64,000 nucleotides of DNA. Source: Candidatus Phocaeicola excrementigallinarum. GTDB taxonomy: Bacteria > Bacteroidota > Bacteroidia > Bacteroidales > Bacteroidaceae. The translations under genes and the position numbers were made by a program. Below, piece by piece: positions 53,929 through 61,895 of the stretch. The stretch covers positions 1 through 64,000 of the forward strand of contig DWVR01000068.1 in assembly GCA_019120125.1 (NCBI GenBank), read 5' to 3'. Under the pieces are notes generated by a model. It did no database searches. It had not been told where the DNA came from and saw only the letters and a program-made list of their open reading frames with translations. Positions within the stretch are counted from its first letter, which is position 1. Each line of letters begins with the position of its first letter.

Positions 53929-56433
53929 ATGTGTATGGATAAGTTTGCCGATATGATACGGGGGATGGCAGGTCTGCTGCTTGCCGTCTCCTTTCTGGTC
54001 GTCCGGCCCGTTCCGGCGCAGGTGGTCCAGAAAGGGTCCGTGAAGGTTTTCAATTCCCGGCAGGCCCCTTTACCGGGAGTACAGCTGATGGCGGAGGGAG
54101 CTCCGGCAACGGATACAGACCAGCAGGGAATTTTCCATCTTCACTTCCTGAACCGGAAACCGGGAATGCAGATCAGTGCGCCGTTTGTCTATAAAAAAGG
54201 CTTTGAACTGGTGAACCGTGACCTGCTGGACGGCTGGATCTTGTCGGAGAAGCAGCCGCTGGATGTCGTGATGGCTCCCGAGGGGGTTATCGAAGAGATA
54301 AAGAACCGGTATTATTCGATTTCGGTGGCGGATTTCGCAAGACGTTTCAATGAGACGGTGCAGGAAATCAACAGGCTTTATGAAAGGCATGAGATCGGTT
54401 TGCAGGAAAGAAAATCGAGGCTTCAGGAACTGGCTGATGAGAATCTCCGTTTTATGAGCCAGGTGGAGCGGTATGCGGACCGTTTCGCGCGTGTCAATCC
54501 GGATGATGTGGACGATGTGGAACGGTTGGCACTGAAACTGGCCGGCGAAGGGAAGATCGGTGAGGCGGTCCGTGTATACGAGGACGCCGATATGGCAGGA
54601 AAAGTCCGCGACCTGTTGTCCAGAAAGTCGGAAGTCGAGGAAAATACCTTGCGGAATGTGGAGAAGTTCTATCGCTTTGCGGATCTGTGCATGTTGGCCG
54701 GCGGCGCGGAAAATGAAAGGAAGGCCTATGACATTTACAGGAGTGTGGCGGAGACGCTGCCGGACAATTTCGCATATGTGCTTAGATATGCGTTGATGAA
54801 AGAGTCCTTGCAGGAAGAGGATGTCATGGACTGGCTGGACAAGTGTCAGCGGCTGGCGTTTGATGAGAAATCGTTGCTGCTGGTGTTGAACGCGAAATGT
54901 GTCTATGAGCTGAACATGAGGGGAAATCCCGTGAAAGCGTTGGAGTACGCCCAAAATGCCTTGCGTGTGCTTGCCGATGCCTCAGAGTCCATGCCCTCGG
55001 GCGACTATCTGGCCACAGGTGAGCAACTGTTTCTGACGACCGCCCGGATCTATGAGTCAATGGGCATGTTTGACAAGGCGGCCGATGAGTATGAGGACGG
55101 GATCAGACGGGTGGAAGAGCAGCTCGGAGAGAGCGACAATGAACTGTTCATTCAGATACAGAAAAGTCATCTTGTCCTGCTTTACCGTTTTTTGGCTTCC
55201 GTCTGCCTGAAGCTGGGTGAGACGGAACGGGCTTTGGAAGTTTCGGGAATGTGGCGCAAGGTGGTCGGAGAGGCAGGTGCGGCCATGGATGAGAAAGAGA
55301 GGCTGAACGGTGAGCTGGATTACTGGAATTTTTTGTTTGAGCTTGCGCTGGAAAAGAGGGACTGGGACAAGATGCGCCTGTATGCCGGCAAGGTCCTTGC
55401 CCTGACCGGCAGGTTGCATGAGTTGAGTCCGGCATTCGAGACCTACAGGTATGCGTTGAGCCATGTCAATTATCTGCTTATGGGACTGGCCAATAATCCG
55501 GAAGAATATCTTGGTGAGATCTGGCGGTTCTGCAGTGAAGTCCCTACATGGAGTTTTGCAAGCGAGGAGCAGAAATGTGGCGTGGCTTATCTGACAGAGA
55601 AGCTTCTTGTCATTTATTATTCGCGGACGGGGAACCAGGCCGAGAGCAACCGGCATATTCTTCAGGCCTCCGCTTGTGCGGAAAGGCTGGAGGAACTGAA
55701 TCCCATGCGATATGCGGCAGAGATCATGGACGCGAAAGCCCAGTATATAGACTTGCTCGTCATGCAGGCAAAGAATCAGGAAGCGTGTCTGGAGGCGATG
55801 GATCTGGAGGCTTTGTGCGCGGTGAGTCCGTCTGACGACCCGGTGGGCCTGCGGGTGAAGAACAGTGTGGGGACCGCGCTGGTATGCGGAGGAATGTATG
55901 AGCTGGGCGTGGAATATCTGGAACAGGTAAGGAAGGAACGTGAGAGGCAGCTCGACCGGACACCGGATGACGCCGAGCTTCTGTCCAGTCTCAGCACCAC
56001 CTATAATAACCTGTCGTTGGGGTATGCCAAGCAGAAAAAGCCGGCAAGGGCATTGAAGATGCAGCACGAGGCTGCCCGTATCATGCTCAGGCTTTACCCG
56101 CGGAACAAGATCCAGTATGGTACGAATTGCCTGCTGACGGTATTGAACACAAGTGTGGTTTCCTATCAGGCTGGCAAGAGGGAAGAGGCCCTGGATTTTC
56201 TGGAGCAGGCCGGGAGGCTGGCGGAAGAACTGAGCCAGGCCACTCCTTATTTCGCATGTTATCCGCTTATAATCCGTCTGGCGAAAGGAGACCTGTACTC
56301 GAAGCTGTCATTGCCGGGAGGGAAGGAAATGCTGGAAGAGGTGTTGGAGTATAAGGAAGGCATGATACCCAATGACGGACTTCTGCTCTATAGCATTCAT
56401 GAGTATCATACCAACGGACTTTATGTGAAGTGA
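53929..56433 (+). CDS. Secreted TPR protein with CarboxypepD_reg-like domain (large)
   Basis: The 834-residue exported protein has a signal peptide (MIRGMAGLLLAVSFLVV to VPAQ) and a regulatory Ig-like domain at about 35-110 (GSVKVFNSRQAPLPGVQLMA, TDTDQQGIFHLHF). A coiled-coil-like segment (about 120-175) is followed by many TPR-like helical pairs to the end (AYDIYRSVAETLPDNFAYVL, ALEYAQNALRVLAD, TYNNLSLGYAKQKKPARALK). The N-terminal 200 residues are clearly paralogous to the 348-residue protein encoded at 57585-58631. It is convergent with the TIR-like gene. An alternative start is ATG 53935. Role: probably a periplasmic scaffold or sensor; function unknown. Confidence 0.75.
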   Translation: MCMDKFADMIRGMAGLLLAVSFLVVRPVPAQVVQKGSVKVFNSRQAPLPGVQLMAEGAPATDTDQQGIFHLHFLNRKPGMQISAPFVYKKGFELVNRDLLDGWILSEKQPLDVVMAPEGVIEEIKNRYYSISVADFARRFNETVQEINRLYERHEIGLQERKSRLQELADENLRFMSQVERYADRFARVNPDDVDDVERLALKLAGEGKIGEAVRVYEDADMAGKVRDLLSRKSEVEENTLRNVEKFYRFADLCMLAGGAENERKAYDIYRSVAETLPDNFAYVLRYALMKESLQEEDVMDWLDKCQRLAFDEKSLLLVLNAKCVYELNMRGNPVKALEYAQNALRVLADASESMPSGDYLATGEQLFLTTARIYESMGMFDKAADEYEDGIRRVEEQLGESDNELFIQIQKSHLVLLYRFLASVCLKLGETERALEVSGMWRKVVGEAGAAMDEKERLNGELDYWNFLFELALEKRDWDKMRLYAGKVLALTGRLHELSPAFETYRYALSHVNYLLMGLANNPEEYLGEIWRFCSEVPTWSFASEEQKCGVAYLTEKLLVIYYSRTGNQAESNRHILQASACAERLEELNPMRYAAEIMDAKAQYIDLLVMQAKNQEACLEAMDLEALCAVSPSDDPVGLRVKNSVGTALVCGGMYELGVEYLEQVRKERERQLDRTPDDAELLSSLSTTYNNLSLGYAKQKKPARALKMQHEAARIMLRLYPRNKIQYGTNCLLTVLNTSVVSYQAGKREEALDFLEQAGRLAEELSQATPYFACYPLIIRLAKGDLYSKLSLPGGKEMLEEVLEYKEGMIPNDGLLLYSIHEYHTNGLYVK

Positions 56434-56454
56434 GCCACGCAGGCGCGTGCCTTT

Positions 56455-57588
56455 TCAGATTCCTTGTCTTTTGAGAATGATTTTCCAGGGAATCTTGTCG
56501 GATACCGGTGAGGTGAAATCCCAGAGCTGGTATCCTTCTTTATATGCGGTCACCCGCTGCTCTTCCTTCTGTTTTTCGGTAGGGATGGCCAGACGGAAGT
56601 TGCCGGCATGGTCGGTGGTGGTTTCCAGGTCGAGTACCTGAATGGTCACTCCTTCAAGCGGCCGGTTGTCCTCATCCTTGACTGTGCCGAACACAAGGGC
56701 TGACGACTGGTCGCGGCGGATGCCGACGGTCATGCTTTTGGAGAGTTTCACGACGGTATCCACCGTCACATAGCCTTCCGCGCTGATTGTCAGCCGTGCG
56801 TCTCCGCCCATGTGCCTCGAATGGATTTCCTTGAAGAGCACTTCATCTGTCAGCCTGTCCAGATGCAGTGTCTCGCTTTTGTCACTGTACTGAAGGGTCA
56901 CGTCCGCTCCCCGGAACGGGAGGGCGGAAGGGGTCAGGTCGTCCAGCCGGACGGTGGCCGTGCCGGGCGTGTAGTAGTGTACCGCAAAGAATGCCAGCAC
57001 AGCCACAATTATCGGAGCGATGATATATATCAGGGTGAACTCTATGGTATAAAGCAGTCTTATGGAAGATGAGTAGGGTGTTATGAACCTCTCGTTCTCC
57101 AATATCTGCAGCTGCCTGTCGAACTTGGCGATCAGGTCATCATGACTGGTATAGACATCGCAGAAATGCCCGAGTCTGTTCTCGCAGTAAGACTTGAAGT
57201 CCTTCAGGGAGTCATCCTCGATGCCGTCTTCCTTGAAGAACACAAAGATGCGCGGACGGGTGGAGCGGCTTTTCAGGAAGCAGCTGTAGGCCGTCTCAAG
57301 TTCTTCCTTCGTGTATTGCCCGAGCCGGGTGTGGAACAGGAAGATGGCGATGTCACAGTTCCTGATGTAGGCATTATACCGGTCCTGCAGCCTTCCTTCG
57401 TTCAGCGAGCTGCTGAAGTCCATCCACGTGCGCTGGTCGAAATAGATGCCCCTGTCATGGTAGATCTTGTTCTTTCCCGAAAAATAGTCCGCGAACACCT
57501 GCTTGTCCTCGTTCAGTTCGGCGGAAGAGCCGATGAACACTTTTATATCTCTGGTAAGTTTTCTCGATAACTTTCTTAGCGGTCTCAT
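56455..57588 (-). CDS. DUF4062/TIR-like domain membrane protein with periplasmic Ig-like tail
   Basis: The 377-residue protein spans the inner membrane once. Residues about 15-160 form a TIR-related DUF4062-like domain: DIKVFIGSSAELNEDKQVFA, the NCDIAIFLFHTRLG strand, and KEELETAY, where E96 sits where TIR NADases keep their catalytic Glu. A TM helix covers about 180-205 (IIAPIIVAVLAFFAVHY). The periplasmic part has a beta region (210-295) and a CarboxypepD_reg domain (298-377; GTVKDEDNRPLEGVTIQ, TTTDHAGNFRLAI). The start ATG at 57588 overlaps the stop of the upstream TPR gene (ATGA); an ATG at 57612 is possible. A cytosolic TIR-like head joined to a periplasmic tail suggests signalling across the membrane. 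No function is known to me. Confidence 0.75.
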   Translation of the reverse strand: MRPLRKLSRKLTRDIKVFIGSSAELNEDKQVFADYFSGKNKIYHDRGIYFDQRTWMDFSSSLNEGRLQDRYNAYIRNCDIAIFLFHTRLGQYTKEELETAYSCFLKSRSTRPRIFVFFKEDGIEDDSLKDFKSYCENRLGHFCDVYTSHDDLIAKFDRQLQILENERFITPYSSSIRLLYTIEFTLIYIIAPIIVAVLAFFAVHYYTPGTATVRLDDLTPSALPFRGADVTLQYSDKSETLHLDRLTDEVLFKEIHSRHMGGDARLTISAEGYVTVDTVVKLSKSMTVGIRRDQSSALVFGTVKDEDNRPLEGVTIQVLDLETTTDHAGNFRLAIPTEKQKEEQRVTAYKEGYQLWDFTSPVSDKIPWKIILKRQGI

Positions 57589-58631
57589 AGTCTTTCTTTT
57601 ATGTTTATCCATTTTTTCTTTTTCCCGATCCGTGCCTGAAGAATGTCCATTTGCCGGAGGACTTCGGACGGTGGCCCTGTCTTTTTCAGACTGTCCAGCG
57701 TCAGTTCCAGCTGGAGCAACTCCTGACTGCTCTTGCTTGTTTGTATCAGTCCGGCAAGACGGGCCATCGCCATGTCATGCTTTCCCCTGAGAAACAGCCA
57801 CCGGAGCATTTCCAGTCTCAGGGGAATGTCTGAGGCGGCCTCATACACCAGCAATGCCAGTGAGTCGCATCTTGCCGTGTCATTTACCTGTCTCGACAGC
57901 CGGAACTCTTTTTCCAGGGAAGGGACCAGCAGCCGCAGGTCCTTTTCTGTTTCCTCCGTCATGACTGTTCCCGACCTTATGGCCGCGTCAATCTTCATGT
58001 CCTCGTAAACGCGTATCGCCTCGTTCAGTCTCCCCTGGTCTATCAGGGCCATTGCCCGGCTCTCGAGGCTGTCGAGGTCATCCCTGTCGAGGCAGGCGAA
58101 TTTCCGGGCGTAGAAGTCCAGCAGCCCGCGCAACCGGATTCTTTCCTCATTGATCGAGTCGAGTTTCTGCCGGTAGAGCCGTTCGGAGTAACTGTACCTG
58201 ACTTTCAGCTCTTCCAGTTGTCTGACCGCATTCCTGTATTCTTTCTCGTTGTTGGACTCGCCTATCTGATAATACTTCTTGCGCAAGGCCTCGATGACTT
58301 CCTTGCGTCCCAGTACGATCTTGAGCAGCGAGGTGGAGGAAATGTTCCACCGTGAGACCTTCTCCGCATTCACTATCCGGTAGCCTTGCAGGTAGACTTC
58401 GTTCAATGACAGGGGGTCACCGGGAAAAGCGTTCGGGAATGTCAGGGTGAACAGTCCCTTTCCGTCACTGTCGGTCGGCGTGGCTCCGTATGCCTTTATC
58501 TGGACTCCCGCTACAGGACGGTTGTGGCTGCTCATCTCCACGACAATGCCTTTCTGTTCCACTTGCGCCCTGCCCGGAAGCAGGAAGAGGGACAGAAAGG
58601 CTGGAAAGAGGATGTGGCGCCGCGGTCTCAT
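57585..58631 (-). CDS. Secreted TPR-like protein with CarboxypepD_reg-like domain (short paralog)
   Basis: The 348-residue exported protein has a signal peptide (HILFPAFLSLFLLPGRAQ) and an Ig-like domain (about 23-105; GIVVEMSSHNRPVAGVQIKA, TDSDGKGLFTLTFP). It continues with EVIEALRKKYYQIGESNN, a coiled-coil stretch and TPR-like helices (ALIDQGRLNEAIRVYEDMK). The order and wording parallel the first 200 residues of the 834-residue protein (IEEIKNRYYSISV, AGEGKIGEAVRVYED). Its stop overlaps the start of the TIR-like gene, so the two are translationally coupled. The sulfatase stop is 13 bases upstream of its start. Function unknown. Confidence 0.75.
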   Translation of the reverse strand: MRPRRHILFPAFLSLFLLPGRAQVEQKGIVVEMSSHNRPVAGVQIKAYGATPTDSDGKGLFTLTFPNAFPGDPLSLNEVYLQGYRIVNAEKVSRWNISSTSLLKIVLGRKEVIEALRKKYYQIGESNNEKEYRNAVRQLEELKVRYSYSERLYRQKLDSINEERIRLRGLLDFYARKFACLDRDDLDSLESRAMALIDQGRLNEAIRVYEDMKIDAAIRSGTVMTEETEKDLRLLVPSLEKEFRLSRQVNDTARCDSLALLVYEAASDIPLRLEMLRWLFLRGKHDMAMARLAGLIQTSKSSQELLQLELTLDSLKKTGPPSEVLRQMDILQARIGKKKKWINIKERL

Positions 58632-58644
58632 GGCGTGGAGTCAC

Positions 58645-60096
58645 TCATTTTCCGGCTTCTCCCGGCAATAGCGGCCAGTTGGGGTCAGGAGTGTGTGCGC
58701 GGTCCATGATTCCTTTCAGTTCCGCCGCCTTTTCCGGATATTGTTCCAGCACATTGTGACGCTCCGACGGGTCGGACGCCAGGTTGTACAGCTCATAAGT
58801 GGACTTGGGGCTGCGGACGTTCAGGTGCACCAGTTTCCATGAGCCTTTGCGCACGGCCTGGCGTCCGTTCATTTCCTGAAACTCGAAATAAAGGTACTCA
58901 TGTTCTTTCTGGCCTTTCCGGTTCTCCAGCAGGGGGAGCAGGCTGATTCCGTCTTCTTCCTGCTGTCTGGCCTTCTGACCGGCGATTTCCCTGAAAGTAG
59001 GCAGGAAGTCCCAGAACGAGCAGATGAAGTCGGTCTCCGTGCCGGCTGCCACATGTCCCGGCCACGAGACGATCATCGGCACACGGATTCCTCCCTCATA
59101 CACGTCACGCTTGTATCCTCTCAGGATGCCGTTGCTGTTGAAGAAGTCGGGGTCGGCCCCTCCTTCCTGATGAGGACCGTTGTCGCTCGAGAAGATGATG
59201 ATGGTATTGTCGTAAAGCCCTTTTTCCTTGAGCTTCTGTATGATCTGGCCCACATACACGTCCAGGCGTGTGACCATGGCCGCGAATGTGGCGTGCGGAT
59301 AGAACTGCGAGCAGTAGCCGCCTTTCCGGAACGCCGGGTTGCCCGGCTCTGTTCCCTGGAACGGTTTTTCCGGGTACATGCCGCGGAACTTGCGGATGAT
59401 GCTGTCCTCAGGCACGATCAGTTCCGCATGCGGGATGATGGTGGGGTACCACAGGAAGAACGGCTCGTCCGCGTTCATCCCGTCCAGATACTCCAGGGCC
59501 TTCTTGTGAATCAGGTCCTGCGAGTAGGTGCCTTGCCCGTATTGCACGTTCAGGTTGTTGTCGGTCAGTTCCACCCGTTTGTCGTTGTCCCAAAGATGGT
59601 CGGGATAATAGCTGTGGGCCAGCAGCTGGCAGTTGTAGCCGAAAAACGTGTCGCAGCCTTGTTTGTTCGGGTCGCCAGTCGAGCCGATGTATCCCAGTCC
59701 CCATTTTCCGAAGGCCGATGTCTTGTAGCCCGCCTCTTTCATCACCTCGAAAATTGTGTGCGCGTCGGCCGGAAGCGGGAATTGCCCTTCGGGCTGCAGC
59801 TCCAGGTTGCCGCGCACCGGTGTGTGTCCGCTGTGCGTGCCGGTCAGCAGACAGGAACGTGAAGGGGCGCTCACCGTGGTTCCCGAATAGCATTGCGTGA
59901 AGCGCATGCCGTTCTGTGCCAGACGGTCGATGTTCGGGGTCATGAACTTTTCCTGGCCGTAGCAGCTCAGGTCGCCGTAGCCCAGGTCGTCGGCGAGGAT
60001 GAACACGATGTTCGGCCTTTGTCCCTTTCCGTTCTGGGCGTGGAGAAAGGGGGCGGTCATGAATAGTCCTGCGGAAAGGAGGATTGCTTGTCTCAT
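58645..60096 (-). CDS. Sulfatase (family S1, serine type)
   Basis: The 483-residue exported sulfatase has a signal peptide (QAILLSAGLFMTAPFLHAQ). The modification site is TVSAPSRSCLLTG: Ser in S-x-P-S-R is converted to formylglycine by an anaerobic maturase. The metal site is in VFILADDLGYGDLSCYGQ and FSSDNGPHQEGG. It removes sulfate from sulfated glycans or small sulfate esters in the periplasm. Its stop is 13 bases from the start of the short TPR gene, so they may be co-transcribed, and it is divergent from a GH16 lipoprotein gene with overlapping promoter regions. Confidence 0.92.
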   Translation of the reverse strand: MRQAILLSAGLFMTAPFLHAQNGKGQRPNIVFILADDLGYGDLSCYGQEKFMTPNIDRLAQNGMRFTQCYSGTTVSAPSRSCLLTGTHSGHTPVRGNLELQPEGQFPLPADAHTIFEVMKEAGYKTSAFGKWGLGYIGSTGDPNKQGCDTFFGYNCQLLAHSYYPDHLWDNDKRVELTDNNLNVQYGQGTYSQDLIHKKALEYLDGMNADEPFFLWYPTIIPHAELIVPEDSIIRKFRGMYPEKPFQGTEPGNPAFRKGGYCSQFYPHATFAAMVTRLDVYVGQIIQKLKEKGLYDNTIIIFSSDNGPHQEGGADPDFFNSNGILRGYKRDVYEGGIRVPMIVSWPGHVAAGTETDFICSFWDFLPTFREIAGQKARQQEEDGISLLPLLENRKGQKEHEYLYFEFQEMNGRQAVRKGSWKLVHLNVRSPKSTYELYNLASDPSERHNVLEQYPEKAAELKGIMDRAHTPDPNWPLLPGEAGK

Positions 60097-60192
60097 ATGA
60101 AAAACCGTTTAAATTAAGTGTTAAAAAGGAGGTGGGTATAAAGGGAGGAAAGCCCGATGCTTGTGCCCCTTTGTCTTCTTTGACCTTCTTTG

Positions 60193-60223
60193 TTGCAAAG
60201 TTAAACTTTTTTCCCTTAATTTG
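60193..60223 (+). promoter_or_regulatory. Possible promoter of the GH16 gene
   Basis: TTG at 60193-60195, 20 bases, and TTAATTTG at 60216-60223 (one mismatch to TAnnTTTG). It overlaps the opposite sulfatase element. Confidence 0.35.
60196..60203 (-). promoter_or_regulatory. -7 element for the sulfatase gene
   Basis: Minus-strand TAACTTTG fits TAnnTTTG about 100 bases before the sulfatase ATG, within the divergent GH16/sulfatase region. Confidence 0.4.
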
Positions 60224-60253
60224 CGTCCCGTAACTTCATTTATCAGAAAAAGT

Positions 60254-61054
60254 ATGGAAAAAAGAAACCTAATGAAAAAAGTATGTGTGGCCGCGTTGGC
60301 AGTGGTGGCACTGGCATCGTGTGCCGGAAAAGAAGAGTGGAAACTGGTGTGGGAAGAGAATTTCGATTCCGGGGTTCTCGATACCGCCGTGTGGAGCAAG
60401 ACGGACCGGGGTACGGCCGACTGGGCGGACACGCAGTCGAAGGACGAGCGCTGCTTCGCGTTCCGCGACGGGAAACTGGTGCTGAGAGGCATCGTGAACG
60501 ACAATCTTGAGGCCGATACGGCCCACCAGCTTACGGGCGGAGTGTGGACAAAGGACAAGAAGGCTTTCGAACCGGGTCGCATTGAGGTGAGGGCCAAGCT
60601 GAACGGCGCGCGCGGAGCCTGGCCGGCCATTTGGCTGCTGCCTTTCGACAAGAACGTGAAGTGGCCGAAGGGAGGCGAGATCGACATGATGGAACGCCTG
60701 AACCACGACACCATCGTGTACCAGACAGCCCATTCCTACTATACCCATATTCTCGGCAAGAAAGACGAGCCGAAGAACTTCAGTACGATAGGCTTCAATC
60801 CGGACGAGTTCAACACGTATGGGGTGGACATTTATCCGGACAGTCTGGTGTTCCATGTCAACGGAGTGCGCAACTTCGCCTACCCGCGCATGCCGGAACT
60901 GCCCGATTCTGTCAGCCAGTTCCCTTACCACCAGCCGATGTTCCTGCTTATCGACATGCAGCTTGGCGGCTCATGGGTAGGGGCGGTGGACACCACGGAG
61001 CTTCCGGTGGAGATGGAAGTGGACTGGGTGCGCCATTATGTGAGAGCGGAATAA
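60254..61054 (+). CDS. GH16 family lipoprotein
   Basis: The 266-residue lipoprotein (KKVCVAALAVVALASC lipobox ALASC) has a laminarinase-like GH16 beta-jelly-roll. The catalytic motif is GGEIDMMERLNHD (E-I-D-M-M-E, nucleophile and acid/base Glu intact), with GRIEVRAKLNGARGAWPAIW before it and LLIDMQLGGSWVG after. GH16 enzymes cut beta-1,3 or beta-1,3-1,4 glucans or galactans; the subfamily cannot be read here. The start at 60254 precedes a second possible Met at 60272 that would give a more typical short signal. Divergent from a sulfatase, which hints at a sulfated substrate but does not show it. Confidence 0.88.
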   Translation: MEKRNLMKKVCVAALAVVALASCAGKEEWKLVWEENFDSGVLDTAVWSKTDRGTADWADTQSKDERCFAFRDGKLVLRGIVNDNLEADTAHQLTGGVWTKDKKAFEPGRIEVRAKLNGARGAWPAIWLLPFDKNVKWPKGGEIDMMERLNHDTIVYQTAHSYYTHILGKKDEPKNFSTIGFNPDEFNTYGVDIYPDSLVFHVNGVRNFAYPRMPELPDSVSQFPYHQPMFLLIDMQLGGSWVGAVDTTELPVEMEVDWVRHYVRAE

Positions 61055-61076
61055 GTCTTTCTGTGATTTTTTTGTA

Positions 61077-61094
61077 TTTTTACCGGCGTAAAAA
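61077..61094. promoter_or_regulatory. Inverted repeat before the steroid-reductase cluster
   Basis: TTTTTACCGGCGTAAAAA has 7-bp arms around CGGC and ends 13 bases before the 5-alpha-reductase ATG. It could be an operator or a weak terminator of the GH16 gene. TATTTTTA just overlapping it resembles a -7 element. Confidence 0.4.
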
Positions 61095-61106
61095 CACGTA
61101 TCGTCT

Positions 61107-61877
61107 ATGGACATGGAAACTTTTCAACTTTTTCTATGGGGCATGTCGGGCATCGCGCTGATTGTCTTTGTCTCCCTTTATTTCGTGAAGGCGGGATACG
61201 GAATCTTCCGTACCCCTTCGTGGGGATGGGCCGTTTCCAACAAGTGGGCATGGATGCTTATGGAATGTCCCGTGTTTGCGGTGATGTGCGCGCTGTGGGT
61301 AAGAAGCGGGACAGGGGTTGCCATGCCGCAGTTCCTTTTCTTCCTGCTTTTCCAGCTCCATTACTTCCAGCGGTCGTTCGTGTTTCCGTTTCTGATGAAG
61401 GGAAAGAGCCGGATGCCGGTCGCCATCATGGCGATGGGAATCGTGTTCAATGTGCTCAACGGACTGATGCAGGGTGGGGGACTGTTCTGGTTCAACTCCA
61501 ATGTTCCTACAGGAACGGGAGCCGGATACCTGCTTTCGCCCCACGCGCTTGCCGGACTCGCGCTGTTTGCCGTCGGGATGGGGATAAACCTTCATTCCGA
61601 CCATGTGGTCCGCAATCTGCGGAAGCCCGGCGACACGGGGCATTATCTTCCCCGGAAAGGCTTGTACCGTTATGTCACTTCGGCCAACTATTTCGGTGAA
61701 CTGGTGGAATGGACGGGATTTGCCGTGCTTACGGCCTCTCCTGCCGCCTGGGTGTTCGTGTGGTGGACAGCCGCCAACCTTGTGCCCCGTGCCGACGCTA
61801 TCCACCGCCGCTACCGGGAGGAGTTCGGCGACGAGGCTGTGGGAAAGAGAAAAAGGATTATTCCGTTTGTATATTAA
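61107..61877 (+). CDS. 3-oxo-5-alpha-steroid 4-dehydrogenase family protein (5AR)
   Basis: The 256-residue membrane protein has about six TM helices and matches the steroid 5-alpha-reductase family. The C-terminal block INLHSDHVVRNLRKPGDTGH, YRYVTSANYFGELVEWTGFA and the last RRYREEFGDE correspond to the NADPH-binding signature of 5-alpha-reductases. It would reduce a delta-4-3-keto steroid, such as a 3-oxo-4-ene bile acid, to the 5-alpha (allo) form. It is first of three tightly spaced genes (gap 18 bases to the next) that match the set reported for isoallolithocholate formation in gut Bacteroidales. Confidence 0.88.
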   Translation: MDMETFQLFLWGMSGIALIVFVSLYFVKAGYGIFRTPSWGWAVSNKWAWMLMECPVFAVMCALWVRSGTGVAMPQFLFFLLFQLHYFQRSFVFPFLMKGKSRMPVAIMAMGIVFNVLNGLMQGGGLFWFNSNVPTGTGAGYLLSPHALAGLALFAVGMGINLHSDHVVRNLRKPGDTGHYLPRKGLYRYVTSANYFGELVEWTGFAVLTASPAAWVFVWWTAANLVPRADAIHRRYREEFGDEAVGKRKRIIPFVY

Positions 61878-61895
61878 CTTGCAACATATTTGGCA

